Positions 1 to 12,517 are shown, counted from the first letter of the stretch. The stretch is DNA of 64,000 nucleotides from Polytrichum commune (GCA_950295325.1 OX485807.1:21855666-21919665), one strand, 5' to 3'. Notes: generated by a model not told the origin, from the sequence alone. Numbers and translations: made by a program.

Positions 1-41
1 CAGAATTATCCCAATGCACTCATTAACTACTGGGGTGATGG

Positions 42-1813
42 CAGACATTAGACACCCCCCTACGAACTTTGGGGGTGTCAGATCTGGGCGGAGGCAGCCC
101 TCGCGGGAATTTTTGAACCTGACCGAAAACTGCTACCTGCCCCGCCCAACTTCGATAAAAACATTGCCCTTGCATTCTTGAAGGCCGCTTGACTACAAAT
201 CCCATATTGAGTGCACTTCACCTTCAAGGCCCAAAATCCAATGTATGTGTTCACTTCCATTGAGTAAATAAGCACTTGATTGGGATTTCATTTTCAAAGT
301 GAAACCGTTAATAAAATATGTAATTGACTTGGAAGTCAAAAATATTACAAAACCCTCACTACCACTAAGGTTATAATTTTTGTGATTTACAATTTGAATT
401 TATCTTTGTCATTCTAAAATGACACTTAAATAAGTGTGTTGATTTAGTAGGTATATTTTATAATATTCTAGGTAATTTTGTCTACTTTCACATGTATTCA
501 TATGCATTCAATAATTAATTAAGACTGAAATAAATAAATATTTATTTATTTAATTCACTATAATTAATTCCATAATTCCATAATTATAACTAATTCACTA
601 GAATTAATTCCAAAAATGATTGATTAGAACTAATTCACTGGAATTAATTTCATAAACTAATTAATTACAATGCATTTTATAATTAATTATATTTACTTAA
701 CTTGGTAAACATACTCTCTGATTTATTTGGGATTGATTAGGCTTAATTACATCCAATCACACTTAATTAGTTTGAATGCGTATGAATACATGTGAAAGTA
801 TACAACATTACCTAAAATATTATAAATATACATACTAAATCAACACACTAATTTAAGTGCCATTTTAAAATGACAAAGACAAATTCAAATTGTAAGTTAC
901 AAAATTTATAACCTTAGTGGTAGTGAGGGTTTTGTAATATTTTTGACGTCCAAATCAAATACATATTTTATTCACGGTTTCACTTTGATAATGAAATCCC
1001 AATCAAGTGCTTATTTACTCAATGGAAGTGAACATATATATTGGATTTTGGGCCTTGAAGGTGATGTGCACTCAATATGGGATTTGTAATCAAGCAGCCT
1101 TCAAGAATGCAAGGGCAATGTTTTTTTGGAAGTTGGGTGGGGCGGGCAGCAATTTTCAGTCGGGTTCAAAAAACACGGGTAGGTCACTTAGTGCATTTTA
1201 AAAACGACGTGCGGCATAATATAGATAGGATTAAAATCATTTGAAATAAAAATTATAAAGGAATTCCAAATAATGAAGAGGCCATTAAATGTAGACAATC
1301 TCATTATAAGTAAGTTAGATGAACATAAAATGTGGGCCATTATTTTTTTTGTAAAATTAATATAGGGGCTGAAGATAAGGATCCTAGAAGGTATGTTTAG
1401 TATGTTTGCTATGGTCTCCTATGTGTTTTCTTCATAACTTTGTTTGCAATGATATTACTATTTGCACCCTTCTTTGTTTCCATGGTTTCCCTTAACACTC
1501 GTCAATGCGTTAGAAAGTAGATAAGCTTTTATTATTTAAAAGGAATATAGAGTACAAAAAACTGCAGTGACTTGGACAATATAAGTAATGGAAGGGTGCA
1601 AACAAATGGGCCATTTTTGAAATTTAAGTAATTATAGGGAGGCTTTAATTCAGCCCTTGAAGGTAAATAGCCCCAAAACAAAAAAAACCCCCAGCCGCAC
1701 GTGGTGCACAAAAATGCCTTAGAGTGACCTACCCGTGTCAAAAAATTCATGGGAGGGCTGCCCCCGCCCGGATTTGACACCCTCCAAAGTTCATAGGGGG
1801 TGTTTAATGTCTG
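42..1813. mobile_element. Fold-back (long inverted repeat) element
   Basis: Two inverted arms of about 486 bases each (42-525 and 762-1813, the latter interrupted by a 564-base insertion) flank an AT-rich centre of about 236 bases. The outer ends read CAGACATTAGACACCCCC on the left and its near-complement on the right. The arms match along their whole length, and once the insertion at 1174-1737 is removed they have equal lengths. The short open frames at 78-275 (minus) and 1007-1201 (plus) are the same arm sequence read from both sides, not genes. I could not find a target-site duplication, so the exact outer ends and the superfamily are uncertain. Confidence 0.75.
1174..1737. mobile_element. 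hAT-type MITE nested in the fold-back arm
   Basis: Terminal inverted repeats begin CACGGGTAGGTCACT and continue imperfectly through a GTGCGGC block on both sides. The 8-base target duplication TCAAAAAA lies at 1166-1173 and 1738-1745. Removing the element plus one TCAAAAAA restores the sequence expected from the opposite arm of the surrounding fold-back, which fixes both ends. Eight-base duplications are typical of hAT elements. No transposase is encoded. Confidence 0.8.
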
Positions 1814-1837
1814 TTGTGGCCTATCATCACACTTCAA

Positions 1838-2219
1838 GGATACAATGATCCACTAGTCCATGACCAAGTAAAATACTATAGTTGGACAATGTAGTTAAAT
1901 GTATAAATTAATCAACGAAGACTGGAAAATTGAACATGATGACCGCACCGTAACTTCGAGTTACATTAAAATGAAAGTAATTAATGAAAGATTATTAACG
2001 ATACCAAAGGGCCTTTGGCTTTGGTAAAGAGACAAAAACATGAGATACTTTATGCAAGACAATTGACTATGATTGCGCCTATGCTTGTGCACCGCACTTG
2101 GTCCAATTAAAATGAACTCATTGTCATATCATTGTCCGGGTAATAAGAGTGAGGTGAGTGCCCGCCACAATTGCATACATTGACATGGAGAGATTTCTAA
2201 ATTTTCATCCCTCACTTAT
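1838..2219. other. Intergenic, no feature seen
   Basis: AT-rich sequence between the fold-back element and the solo LTR. No gene, RNA or ordered repeat was recognised. Confidence 0.4.
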
Positions 2220-2224
2220 AATCC

Positions 2225-3997
2225 TGTAGTAAGTTTTTGCTATGTCTTTTAAAACCAAAAACCCAGGGAACTAAGGTCTCTAGGAAGACTGAGCTAGTGT
2301 CTATACGGGTTATTGTCACATTGGATTAAGGATTAAGTTAACAACTTAGGACCATTCTTACTTTACTTCTTTATTATTCCACTTGATCGTTCATTCTTAA
2401 GGTTCATTTGTGCCTTTTCCGTAGTGAGTGAGTCCGTCCTATAATAAGGTAGTTTTTCTACGTCGCTATGGTTTTGACCTATGTCAGTCGTGAAGCTCAA
2501 AAGCTTGGCAAGTTGGCATGGCAATTAGTCAGGACGTCGTCCGGGGTAGCGTCTTTGAGTAACCACATCGTCTTGAGTATGCGGAAGATAAAACTTGCAA
2601 ATTCCTTAATTAATTCCTTATTACCAACTTACCCGCCTCGTACATGTCTTCATGTGCCCAAGTCACCATCTTAGTCTTCAACCATCTGGTGACTCATCTC
2701 AACAGCCATTCACTTGTTAATACAAACATAATGCATTCACAGCTAGGCGATGTTCTTCCTTAAGGCTTTAGTCCTCTATAAACTAATCAATCAACATACA
2801 AAGGGTAAGGTCTTACTCCAGTAAGATATTCTTTCCTTCAGGGGAAGGTACCGCCTTGACAGCCTATAGCCTGCCTCTAGCCCTTCCATCTTTCATGCTG
2901 GCCCTTGCCTAGCTTTCCTCTTCTTTCCTTCTCTGACACACTGACCAAAGACTGGAATTTTGGGGCACTCGCCCAGGCGATGGCCTCACTCTAGCCTCCC
3001 TGGCTTTCTCTCTTCCTAAGACTATTGCCCTTCTCGGCTGGCTACTAAACAGCCTCTTTAACTTCCCAGTCCTCTCTGTAGACCATGGCCATCATCTCTC
3101 TCTCGACTTGGCCTTTTGCCTGGTCCCACTGGTCTCGGCTACTAGCCTTTGGCTAGGACGATTGCCCTTCTTGCTTCTCGTCAAGCTTTGCCTAACTTGC
3201 CTTCTTCACGACAGGCTGTCTGTGTCCGTCAAATTCTCTCTCTCTCCCTCTCTCTCTGACCAGTTGCCTTGCCACTCTCTGGCCTTCTACTAGGCTATTG
3301 CCACATTTTGATTTTGCTCTCAGTCGCTTCTTGATTCTTCAGACCATTGCCTCTCACTCTATAACTTCTCAACCTTTTCCACTTTTCTTTAATCACCCAC
3401 ACCGAATCAGTCTTGCCTTGCTCAATTACAAACCTCTTCTCAGCCTATTTGCCTGATTTTGACATTACAATGCTAAGTCAGATTACTTGCTCAAACTCAC
3501 TTTCCAAATATCACTCACGACATTACACATCACTTACTTCAACAATCCTCTTCACTCATAAGACAAACAATTACACATAATACTTCACTCATAATCATCT
3601 CATAATCATCCCATTAACACAAAAGAGATAAGTCCACTTCAGGGTCCAATTGTCTCAGCCCTATAACTTCCTAACATTGTCATTCCAAGCTTCCTGCTTG
3701 TCCAAGACTATTGCCTGGCTCAATCACTGAGCTACAGACTTCTACGCCTATTGCTAAACTACGGTGAGACTACGTCAGATTTTGCTGTTTGCAAATAACC
3801 TACCTTCTTTCATGTCAGCCTCCTCCTTAGTGCCGAGAGAGACGACTAGGTGGTTAGCCGTCGTAACTAATTCTTGACGGAAATTGCCTGCATTCATCCC
3901 TCTGGATGGCTACTGACTGCCTATTGCCGGATGAAAGACGTTAAAATTCAAGATTTGTCCTTTATAGACGGGTAATGGCCAAAAAATCGGTACTACA
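2225..3997. mobile_element. Solo LTR, 1773 bp (family 1)
   Basis: The element starts TGTAGTAAG and ends GGTACTACA, giving the TG...CA termini of a retrotransposon LTR. It is flanked by the 5-base duplication AATCC (2220-2224 and 3998-4002). The interior is pyrimidine-rich on this strand and repeats a motif of the form (A/G)NACTATTGCC many times. There is no second LTR, primer-binding site or gag-pol reading frame next to it, so it is read as a solo LTR left by recombination. The short ORFs inside are not supported as genes. Confidence 0.8.
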
Positions 3998-4002
3998 AAT
4001 CC

Positions 4003-6149
4003 ACTTGTCAGTCTAAACCCAAAATAAAGTGCGATAACCTTGTGTTTTCCCTAATAAACCTTATCTAGGACATCTAAATGATACACAAATCACCTTTTAA
4101 GTCTACCCTGAGTGTTTTCATGGGTTTGTCTATAACCAAAATCTAAACTACAGATGCAATGCCTCTTTGATCCACCTTTGTGCAAGATTTTTAAATGATT
4201 TAGTCACATATGGCGCCAACGAAATGATCTGGTTTTTAACAATTTGTAATGGCCCATTGAGAAAACACGTTAAGTCATTTGGGACGCCCTGTAGGATTAT
4301 GATAGGATTGAGTGGAAACAAACTCTCGAGGACTTGGAAAAGGCCCCGGGCATGGCCTACCAAGATGTTCTTAATGAATTTGATTCGACTTGGGGGGTGG
4401 GTGGGGTGGGGTGGGTTAAAGTCCTCATTGTGACCTGGAGCAACTTAGTTGTCACTTGGACGGTTAGGCCACATATGGGCATTATTTCTTAATATCCACT
4501 TGGATTGTGTTGGTTTGCTCGTGTTTGGTTGTATTTTGGCTACTCGCTTGCAATTGAATTTTCAATTTGTGGCATTTTTTTTCTAATTTTGATGCAACAA
4601 ACTATGAATAATCAGTTGGAGTTGGGAGGACTAGGTTTTGGAGGGCTTCAAAGACATTGTCTGCTATGAATAACCATAATATCAAGCTCATGTTATTCAC
4701 CAAACATGCAAATGTGTGCAGATTTGCAATGACTTGTTATGATTTATGACATGTAGTATTCAATTTGAGGACCTTGCGAGAACCAATTATGATATTGTTC
4801 TTGCTGGAAGAAGCCTGGGAACATCAAACAGTGGATACGTAAATTGATAAATAAATATTGGCATCCAACCCTTTGAAAAGGCCCACAAGTAGATATAGTA
4901 ATGAGCAAACAAATACAATTTGCAACATATTCATATATTTATTTTCTCTTGAGCATCATTTCCTCTATTGCAATCATGTTTGCATTCACTAGAACTTTAA
5001 GATCTCATCTGCAAATTCACATAGGTAACTGAAAGCCACAAATCAATGTAGAAAGTCTCTAACTTCAGTGTTTGCAAGTTGTCACATGTTCCTTTTTGTT
5101 GTCACTTGAAGTTTGGTGACAAGGTGGCAGTCCTTATTTAGTGCATCAATTTTTGTTTTCAGAATTCCAACATTAGACACATACTTTAAATTCAATATGT
5201 GTTTTTTTAACTATAAATTGCCTCCCAAAAGCATTCACACTCACTAATTAGCTTTGGCACATGTATATGTACTATGTAGCAACTTGACACAACCAATTCA
5301 AGTTCATATGTGCTTAAATCCAGTAGTTGCACAATTTTTTTTATTGTGTGAAGGGGATGGGTCATCACTGGTGGGCTCTTGGAAGACTATCTATGTAGAC
5401 GAAGTGATGAATCAAGGTCATCCTGGTGCAATCTTGATTTTGAATTTCACTTTGCCATCATTTGCAAAACAATATAAACTCAAACAGTACCACGAGCACA
5501 TCCCCACGCATCAAGTTGTCCATTGAATGCATGGTTATGAATTTCCAACACTTGGTAGTAATTACAAGTTTAGCCAATCACATCAACTTATTCATCAAAA
5601 CCGATGACATTTTGATTCTAATAATATTTTTGATTCTTAAAATTTCAATATCGGTATGAGAGGATCAAAAGCATTAATTTGTGCTTGTACATACTGATAT
5701 GATCATTTGATGGTGCACAACTCTTTTCATCACTCTCCGGAAACATTATTTTTATGGAAACACATTTTAATAGGAAGCTCTTAACCCCACTTGCCCCCCG
5801 ACCACCACCATGGAGTCCATGTAGGGTTATTACTATTCAGTATGATCTCTTGAGACATAAGAAGTCTTTGATTTCCATACTATTTGGTTGATAGATTCAG
5901 TGATAATCCTAACTACTAATAGGGTGGATTATATCCAAATGATGCATTGCAGCAATGAGAGTTGGTCTCAATTAACATGTTTTATTTGTTTTTTCTTGAA
6001 TGCAATAAATCTTGATGCATTGCTTGGCTTTTTGCCAAAACTATCTCACACGTCATGAATATCAATCGCTTGACTCATTAATTAACTACAATGAAAGATG
6101 CTTAGTTTTATGACACTTGTTCGAATGTGTAGAAAATCACTTTTGTGTT
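4003..6149. other. Intergenic, no gene recognised
   Basis: AT-rich sequence with scattered short ORFs (for example 5254-5526 plus, 90 codons) that show no recognisable domain and no splice partners. A G-rich run, GGGGGGTGGGTGGGG-like, lies at 4393-4413. No ordered repeat was found. Confidence 0.4.
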
Positions 6150-8443
6150 TCAAGCATAGAGCTCAAGGTTGGCCTTAGCAGCCCCTTCCATGGCCTTCCA
6201 AACGAGCACCACAATGCTCTTGATGTGTTCAGGGGGACCCATGTCGCCCACGGGCACATAAGTGGCGACCCATGTGGCGGTGGTGGTGCCCTCTATGGGT
6301 CCAGGGGTGTATTGCATGGTAGCTGCAAAGTACCTGTAGCGGGGGTCGCCCTTGATCACGGTGTACCCCAATTTCTTGGCGGCATCATCAAACAAGTCCA
6401 TGCGCTCTGTCACTTCGCCGACGTGGGGGATAGCTACATACATATCAAATCAATGGTAGGTTTAGTATATGTAACGATAGAGTAAATTATACAAATCATC
6501 CGCGAAAGTAATGTAACAGTGGGTATCATCGTTGAGGTCAATAAAGCCTCTTGTCTTGAACAATTGAATCAAGAATTCTCCATTAATCTAGATTTAAAGT
6601 CTTTGACCCTACTTTCAGTTGTGTGATGAAGAGAATTCCTCATTGTGACAACATAAAACTAGAATACATACTAGAGTTCCTCCCAATGATCCTTCTATAG
6701 CCATAAATCAATCATGGGTGAAATTAAAACGTCACTAGATTCCTTGATCCAACATTGATCAATTTCAAGCAACGAAATTGAAAGGGTTCCATTTATGACC
6801 AATTTCTTCATAGAAGACGTCAACACTGGGTTGAAATGTCTTGCTACTAGGTTTTAACCAATGTTGGACCAATATATAGGAGAATACATGATATCAAATA
6901 ACCTATCCATGGGTATCAAAATTACAATACCATCCAACAATAATAGTTTTGGTGGGTATCTCAAGGTGAGAAAATCCTTGTATGCCCGAGTTAGCATTTG
7001 GGTCAATACTATTCTAAACTAGACCCGATTGGTATCGAAAATAAAAATATTCTTAAATACCCATACTCTACATCTCTAAACATTTGTGAATTGCTCATTA
7101 AAGATACCCGAATTGTACTGAAAAGGGCGATCCCAGCCCAACACTGGATTCAGCCGCAGTCACAGACTGGGTAATGGGAATCCACTTCTGTCCTGTAACG
7201 GCATCGAGCTCTTGTGCGGCGTCGAGCATTTTCCCTACCGTAGTCGACACATACGAAACCTGAATGTCGAGAAGTAATGGAGTACCAAAAATGTAGAAAG
7301 ATGAAGGAGCCGATTGCTTACCAGGGCCCATCTTCACGACGCGGATGCTGCCGGGCTCGCCATGGCCCTGGAGCATCGTGGTGGACGCGAAGAACTGGGG
7401 CATGGCCTTGGGAAGGATCTCGTCCACGTGCTTGCACGTCTTCCAGATGGCGTCGGGTGATGCTCCCAGAACCTCAATGTGCGTCATGGTCTTCTTGTCC
7501 ATCACCGCGCGCTCAAATGTCTTGAACACCTGAACAGCGATGGCTTTGATGTGTTCGGGAGGTCCCATGTCTCCAACAGGCTCGTACTTGGCGGTCCAGA
7601 TGGCTTCCGTGGTCTCGCCCACAGGCACGAACTGCATCTCGGCGCTGAAGTGGCTGTAGCGTGGATCGCCTTCGAGGACGGTGTAGCCCATCGTCTTGCT
7701 CTCATCGTCGAACTTCTCCACGCGCTCCTTCACTTGCACTTGCCCGAGGTGAGGATGTGCTGCATGCGCTAGTGTAAATAAACCATCAGCCATTTGCAAC
7801 ATTTCACAGCAAGCTTGGAGAAGTGAGATATGGTTTTGTGTATGCGGTAATGGCATTGGCTAGAGTGGCCTTTTCACATGTAAGTAACTCCCGACAGACC
7901 CATGCCCTTGGGGGTTCTTACACGTGGACATAATGCACCAGTATCCGTGCAGTAGATTGCATAGTGAAACCCAAGTGTGTGCATTGGTGCTAGAACAATC
8001 TCCTCAATTGTCAATCTTCAAGATTGAACTTCTGGTGTCGATCGGCTCAAAGAATCCATGCAACACCAGCTTCCGATTAAACTCATATAGCTAGGTGGAT
8101 CCTTGACTCACTGGACAAGTTGATCAATGCTTTCTACAAAATAGCACACACCAAATCGATCAGACAGTCCCGGTGCCACAGCTGCTCAATCAGTTCCAGC
8201 TGATGGAATTGGTGACGAAGCATGTACTAGGAAGGAGGAGGTTAAGTGTGCAGAATGGATGGCATACATACCAGTGCCCATGGTGATGACGCGGATGCTG
8301 CCAGGCTCGCCATGGCCCTGGAGGAGCTCCGACTTGGCGAACTACTCTGGCATGAGGTCCGGAAGGATGGTGTCAGCATGTTTGCAAGCCTCCCACATCT
8401 CCTCAGCAGAGCAGTGCAACACCTCGGTGTGAGTCAGAGACAT
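6150..8443 (-). pseudogene. Tandem two-domain Bet v 1/PR-10-like gene with a premature stop
   Basis: Three exons on the minus strand fit one model: 8443-8272, 7759-7322 and 6433-6150, with GT-AG introns of 512 and 888 bases, both in phase 1. Joined length is 894 bases (297 residues plus stop). Exon 1 encodes the N-half of a Bet v 1 domain, exon 2 the C-half of domain 1 followed directly by the N-half of domain 2, and exon 3 the C-half of domain 2. Each N-half carries the glycine-rich loop (GHGEPGSIRV); each C-half has the GDPRY strand and the C-terminal helix after GPPEHIK. Bet v 1/PR-10 proteins bind small hydrophobic ligands and are normally single domains of about 155 residues. In domain 1 the codon at 8344-8342 is TAG where domain 2 has F, so the full product cannot be made without readthrough. 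The upstream in-frame residues NWAAVIGSKVET resemble the inter-domain linker, so a further upstream domain may have been lost. Confidence 0.75.
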
Positions 8444-8635
8444 GGTCTCCACCTTACTTCCGATCACTGCAGCCCAATTGCCCACGAATCAAGTAAGCCT
8501 GAAACTTGTTAGCTAGAGTCAGCTCAGTGCGGAGCTGCCAAACTAGTGCTGGCTGTAGTACTATATCCTCCCAATCCTTGAATCCGCTTGCGTTGGAGAA
8601 AATTGGCATGGGGAGAGAGGAGGATTCAGATGGCT

Positions 8636-8650
8636 CATATATATATATGG
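8636..8650 (-). promoter_or_regulatory. Possible TATA element for the Bet v 1-like gene
   Basis: An alternating AT run (ATATATATATATA) lies about 190 bases upstream of the first ATG of the Bet v 1-like gene on the same strand. Position and composition fit a TATA box with a long 5' leader, but a simple AT microsatellite would look the same. Confidence 0.25.
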
Positions 8651-8997
8651 ATTGATGAGAATGTGGGAGGAGAGGCACAGTTGTGATGATGGTTCTGATG
8701 GGCCCAGTTTGGATGTCGTGCTCGTGATGGAGAAAATTGCGAAGGTGTGATCGATGGTGGAGTTGGAGAGGCAAAGGGAGTGGATTTGTAGCAGTGGTCG
8801 AAGACGAGCAGATAGTGGGAGTGTGGGATTGAGTGGAGTGCTTGACGGGCAATTGTCGACTCGGTAAGTTAGTCAACAGTTAGTGGAAAAGCTCTTGAAG
8901 CCAAAGGCTTTTGGAGGTTCAATGGCCTCTCCAAAGTCCACCCCCTACTCTTATCATTGTTCTAGGGATCAACAAAACATTAGAGACACACCCTAAA

Positions 8998-9713
8998 CTC
9001 GGGGGGTGCACCTTTCATTAAACCCTAGAATCACGTGCGTTCACTGCATACTCTAAAAACCCCCTATATACAAGTTATTTTTTGTGAAATGAAGTAATAC
9101 ACATACAATTGCAACAATAAATATACAAGTGACAATATGTATACACAAAAAAAAATCCATTCATATATAGTCATTAACATAAGTATACAAATGTACTTTT
9201 GAACAATAATCAACCCCTATAATATGTATAACAAAATATCCTAGCTTTCATCAGCAAAGTCGTTGAAAACTTTTTCATCTCCCGGATGCAACTCATAATT
9301 ATTTGATTCACCAATATATGTCATTGTAGCCAATGCAATTATTGTCTCTAAGTCTACCATCAAATGATCAGTAAGATCATATGTCCACTTGTTGTTAGCC
9401 CCTTTTTTATACCAACATAAACCAATCTCCACGTTTGATGGACGGTCCATCAAGTCAATTGGATCCCTATACTCCACCCAACGATTACAAAACTTCCTCC
9501 GCATCCAATATGAAAACTTATGATATGTAGTATAGTAACAATACCATACAAGTACAATCATTGTATACTTTTTAAAGGCCTTCCATATATGTACGTAACT
9601 ATAAATTATAACATGTATACCATATGTATACGTAATACGGCAAGGTCCAAATCAATACCCCTCCTGTGCACTCACGTATACTCGTACATGTTTAGTACAG
9701 TGCACCCCCCGAG
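8998..9713. mobile_element. hAT-type non-autonomous element, 716 bp (copy 1)
   Basis: Perfect 13-base terminal repeats CTCGGGGGGTGCA sit inside the 8-base duplication ACCCTAAA (8990-8997 and 9714-9721). An 8-base duplication points to the hAT superfamily. The interior shares a block ending CCCCCTATATACAAG with the copy at 34923-36038. On the minus strand it contains a 106-codon open frame (9561-9241) rich in W, Y and D/E residues that is not a recognised transposase and could be a captured host exon or chance. Confidence 0.8.
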
Positions 9714-9721
9714 ACCCTAAA

Positions 9722-10710
9722 GTCCATAGCCCTTTCTGGTTGTTTGTTTTTTTGTTGGATAAAAAAATTCTTGCAATTTATTCCGTCAATTTTTCTCAAT
9801 GAAACTGAAATAAAGATAAAAACACAGTGCTCAGAAAGTTTTGAGTGATTTTTGATATTCGTTTCAACCCCAAGAGGATCAAGTTTCATTCATATTCTTA
9901 GTGACAAGCATAATATTGTTCACTTGCCATAAAACAGAGGTAATAAGCCTTGACTTTTGTAAAAGCTTTGTGACGCATACTTATTTTGTCACTTTAAAGA
10001 TCATAACATACGATTGGTGTCTTCAAATAACTCGTAAGTAATCTTGAGTTCGAAGTTGAATAAGTCCTCAAATCAACATTACACAACTTTGGGTTGAAAC
10101 ATGTAGGTTTACGATGCATTAAAAGATGAGAGTTGGACATGAGAATCATTATTGAAGCTAGGAGAAATGTTCTTTGGATTCAAAATGACTCATCTATAAG
10201 TGCATATTTATATGCTATGCATAATGATGATAAATGTTTATGTGTCAAGTTTCTTACAAGTGTGGTTTGATATGCATTTAGTATGAGAGTTAGGTTGAAT
10301 CAATTTTGGTATATTATGAGGCCCAAACCAAGTATAAAGTGCATGAATGTTTGTTTTAATGCATGCCAGTGAGTCACCACTTCTGTTCTTCTAGAAGCAA
10401 TATTTTGGACATGGTAACCTCTAGCTTTTAAGAGTTTAAGTGTTCGTTCCATTCAACAGGTGAAAAACACTTACCACTTTCACTCGAGTTTTGAACACAT
10501 TTAGAATATCATTTATTATGTTCTGGACCCAATTTGAAGTTTTCGTCCCAAATATAGATATACACTTCCTCCATGTGGGCCAAGATGACATCACCCTTCT
10601 TCATTAGACCTAGTTGATGTCACCCCATGTTATTCCCAGTTCTAAAAGAACATCCATGATTTATGCTGCAAAAGCTACATATAGAAATCCCTAAATTGTC
10701 TATTACATTC
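9722..10710. other. Intergenic, no feature seen
   Basis: AT-rich sequence between two transposable elements. No coding region, RNA gene or ordered repeat recognised. Confidence 0.4.
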
Positions 10711-10713
10711 TTA

Positions 10714-12041
10714 GGATCGGTTTACACTATGGACCATGAAGTTGGACTAGGGTTCTGCAAGGCAACTGATTGGTTGTTGAAGTTGTCCCGGGACAACTTT
10801 GGTTTACACTACGGAAAAAATGACAAAGGGACCATGGAGGTCGAGGTACCCAAAATATAAATTTTAAGGCCTAATAAATGCACTAACATGGTCCAATGGG
10901 TTTTGCAGTGAGAGAGGCAAGAGAGGTGGTATGGTAGGAAAAGGCAAGGGCCCATGTTAGAGAAATGCCATTTCAAGAAATTTTTAATGAATCTACCTTT
11001 TATGTGCCTTAATTATAACATAGCCCATGAGACATACCAACACTACCTTGCCCTACCGCTTAAACCGTCTCACACGTGTTTCATCAAACAACGTAGGACA
11101 TCTAGAACTCAAGAATTCAAGTGCATATTTGTTTATTTGGTCTACCAACTGCAATGTATGGAATTTGGGGGCTTGTAATATACCATTGGAAAGGTCTTGA
11201 AAATATTTGCAAAAAATGAAAAATTTGTAGTGGTTTAGTGACTGTAGATCAGAGTGGTCAAAAGAAGCGCAATGGAAAATCTTCTAACACTAATTATCAA
11301 AGAATTGAAAATAAATGTTGAGCAAGGTAGGGTGGTAACAACATTAAATATAATCAAACACTAAATATCCTTGTGTAGTGACAACACAAGGTATATGTCA
11401 CATGTAAATTACATTGAACATGTACAAATAAAATCGCTCATTTTTTTTTGTAAAAATTGTTGTGAGAAGATTTGCAAGCAACATCTTTGACACATTTAAC
11501 AAGAAGTGAAGACAAGTGAAGCCCAAGAGAAGACAAGAGAATGATCATGTTGTGGAGATCATAAAAGGTAGTACAAGGTAGAATGATAGTAGATAGAAAT
11601 CTCCAACACCAAGTAAGGCGGGAGGTCTACTATATATATATTAAGTATGCATGGGCAGTATTAATGCTCTAACAGATCCACTACCTATTGTATCTACTTA
11701 GTGACGACTCCTCCTTAAACCCTGGACCATCCTAATTTATATAGACGGCTCCTAAGTTAAGCCGGGGGAAATCTCGAGGTTGCTGAGCTAGCATTCCAGC
11801 TACAACAAATCAAACTTGATTTTTTTTCTTTCAAAATGCCCTTTTTGGGCATATATTAAAAAAATCAACACCTTCACTTTTTGGTGCGTGGTCATTTTTC
11901 TTGGTCCACATTCGGTTTACACCTAATGAGGGGCCTAAGGCTCTCAAGTTTTTTTTTTATGAAGTCGGACCATGAATTCGGACCATTGACAAAGGCCATC
12001 TTCCATGGTCCAACTTCATGGTCCATAGTGTAAACCAGCCC
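10714..12041. mobile_element. PIF/Harbinger-type non-autonomous element (copy A)
   Basis: Ends are GGATCGGTTTACAC on the left and the complement of GGGCTGGTTTACAC on the right, continuing through CTATGGACCATGAAG on both sides. The 3-base duplication TTA lies at 10711-10713 and 12042-12044. The 3-base target and GGGCC-like ends fit PIF/Harbinger (Tourist-like) elements. Most of the interior aligns with copy B at 36550-37844. A segment at about 11600-11800 is present only here and may be a later insertion. No transposase frame is seen. Confidence 0.8.
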
Positions 12042-12092
12042 TTAGGTGAACTCAAACTCACCCCAAAAACCCACTTAGAGGGTCTAGAACAC

Positions 12093-12309
12093 TGTCCAGG
12101 GAGATCTAACAGTTAGTTAAAGGTGAATCAATTAAGTTTAAGAAATAACCAGTTGAAGTTTGAGACCTCAGGAGAATTGCCGATCATTTAAAAGGAATCT
12201 ATAGAATATACCTAAAATGAATAAAGCAAAACTGGAAGATGTCAACATGTAACCGGTTGGATTCAGAATGACTAGGATCTTGACCGACTACACCCAAAAA
12301 GTTCCCTTA
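12093..12309 (-). mobile_element. Dispersed MITE with GATC-GGGAGA ends (copy 1, inverted)
   Basis: This is a diverged reverse-orientation copy of the family at 42772-42997, 59669-59894 and 62139-62337. Shared internal blocks include the complement of AACTGGTTACATGTTGAC. It has no coding capacity. Confidence 0.6.
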
Positions 12310-12329
12310 CAAAAAAATACATGATTTCT

Positions 12330-12517
12330 TTACAGATAACTCTAGAAATAAAAAATAAAAAATAAAACCAAAAATAAGAAGAAATGCCTATTTTTTATTT
12401 TTTTTTATAAAATAACAATTCCCCCCCCCCCCCAATCCCTGCCCCCTGTCCAATGCCAATCTCTTGCCCCCTCCCTAGCCCCTACCCGAACCCCCTGCCC
12501 CTCACCTATCCCTACCC
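12330..12517. repeat. Low-complexity A-rich, T-rich and C-rich tract
   Basis: An A/T-rich run is followed by a homopolymer of 14 C (12421-12434) and then imperfect CCCCTACC/CCCCTGCC units. It looks like simple-sequence DNA. The units do not match the plant telomere repeat. Confidence 0.6.

Noticed and set aside
6117-6485. Plus-strand ORF of 122 codons, and plus-strand ORFs at 7277-7772
   Set aside because: They are antisense shadows of the Bet v 1-like exons.
8454-8876. 140-codon minus-strand ORF upstream of the Bet v 1-like gene
   Set aside because: It is out of frame with exon 1, has no recognisable domain and overlaps the likely promoter and leader. A role as an upstream exon could not be supported.
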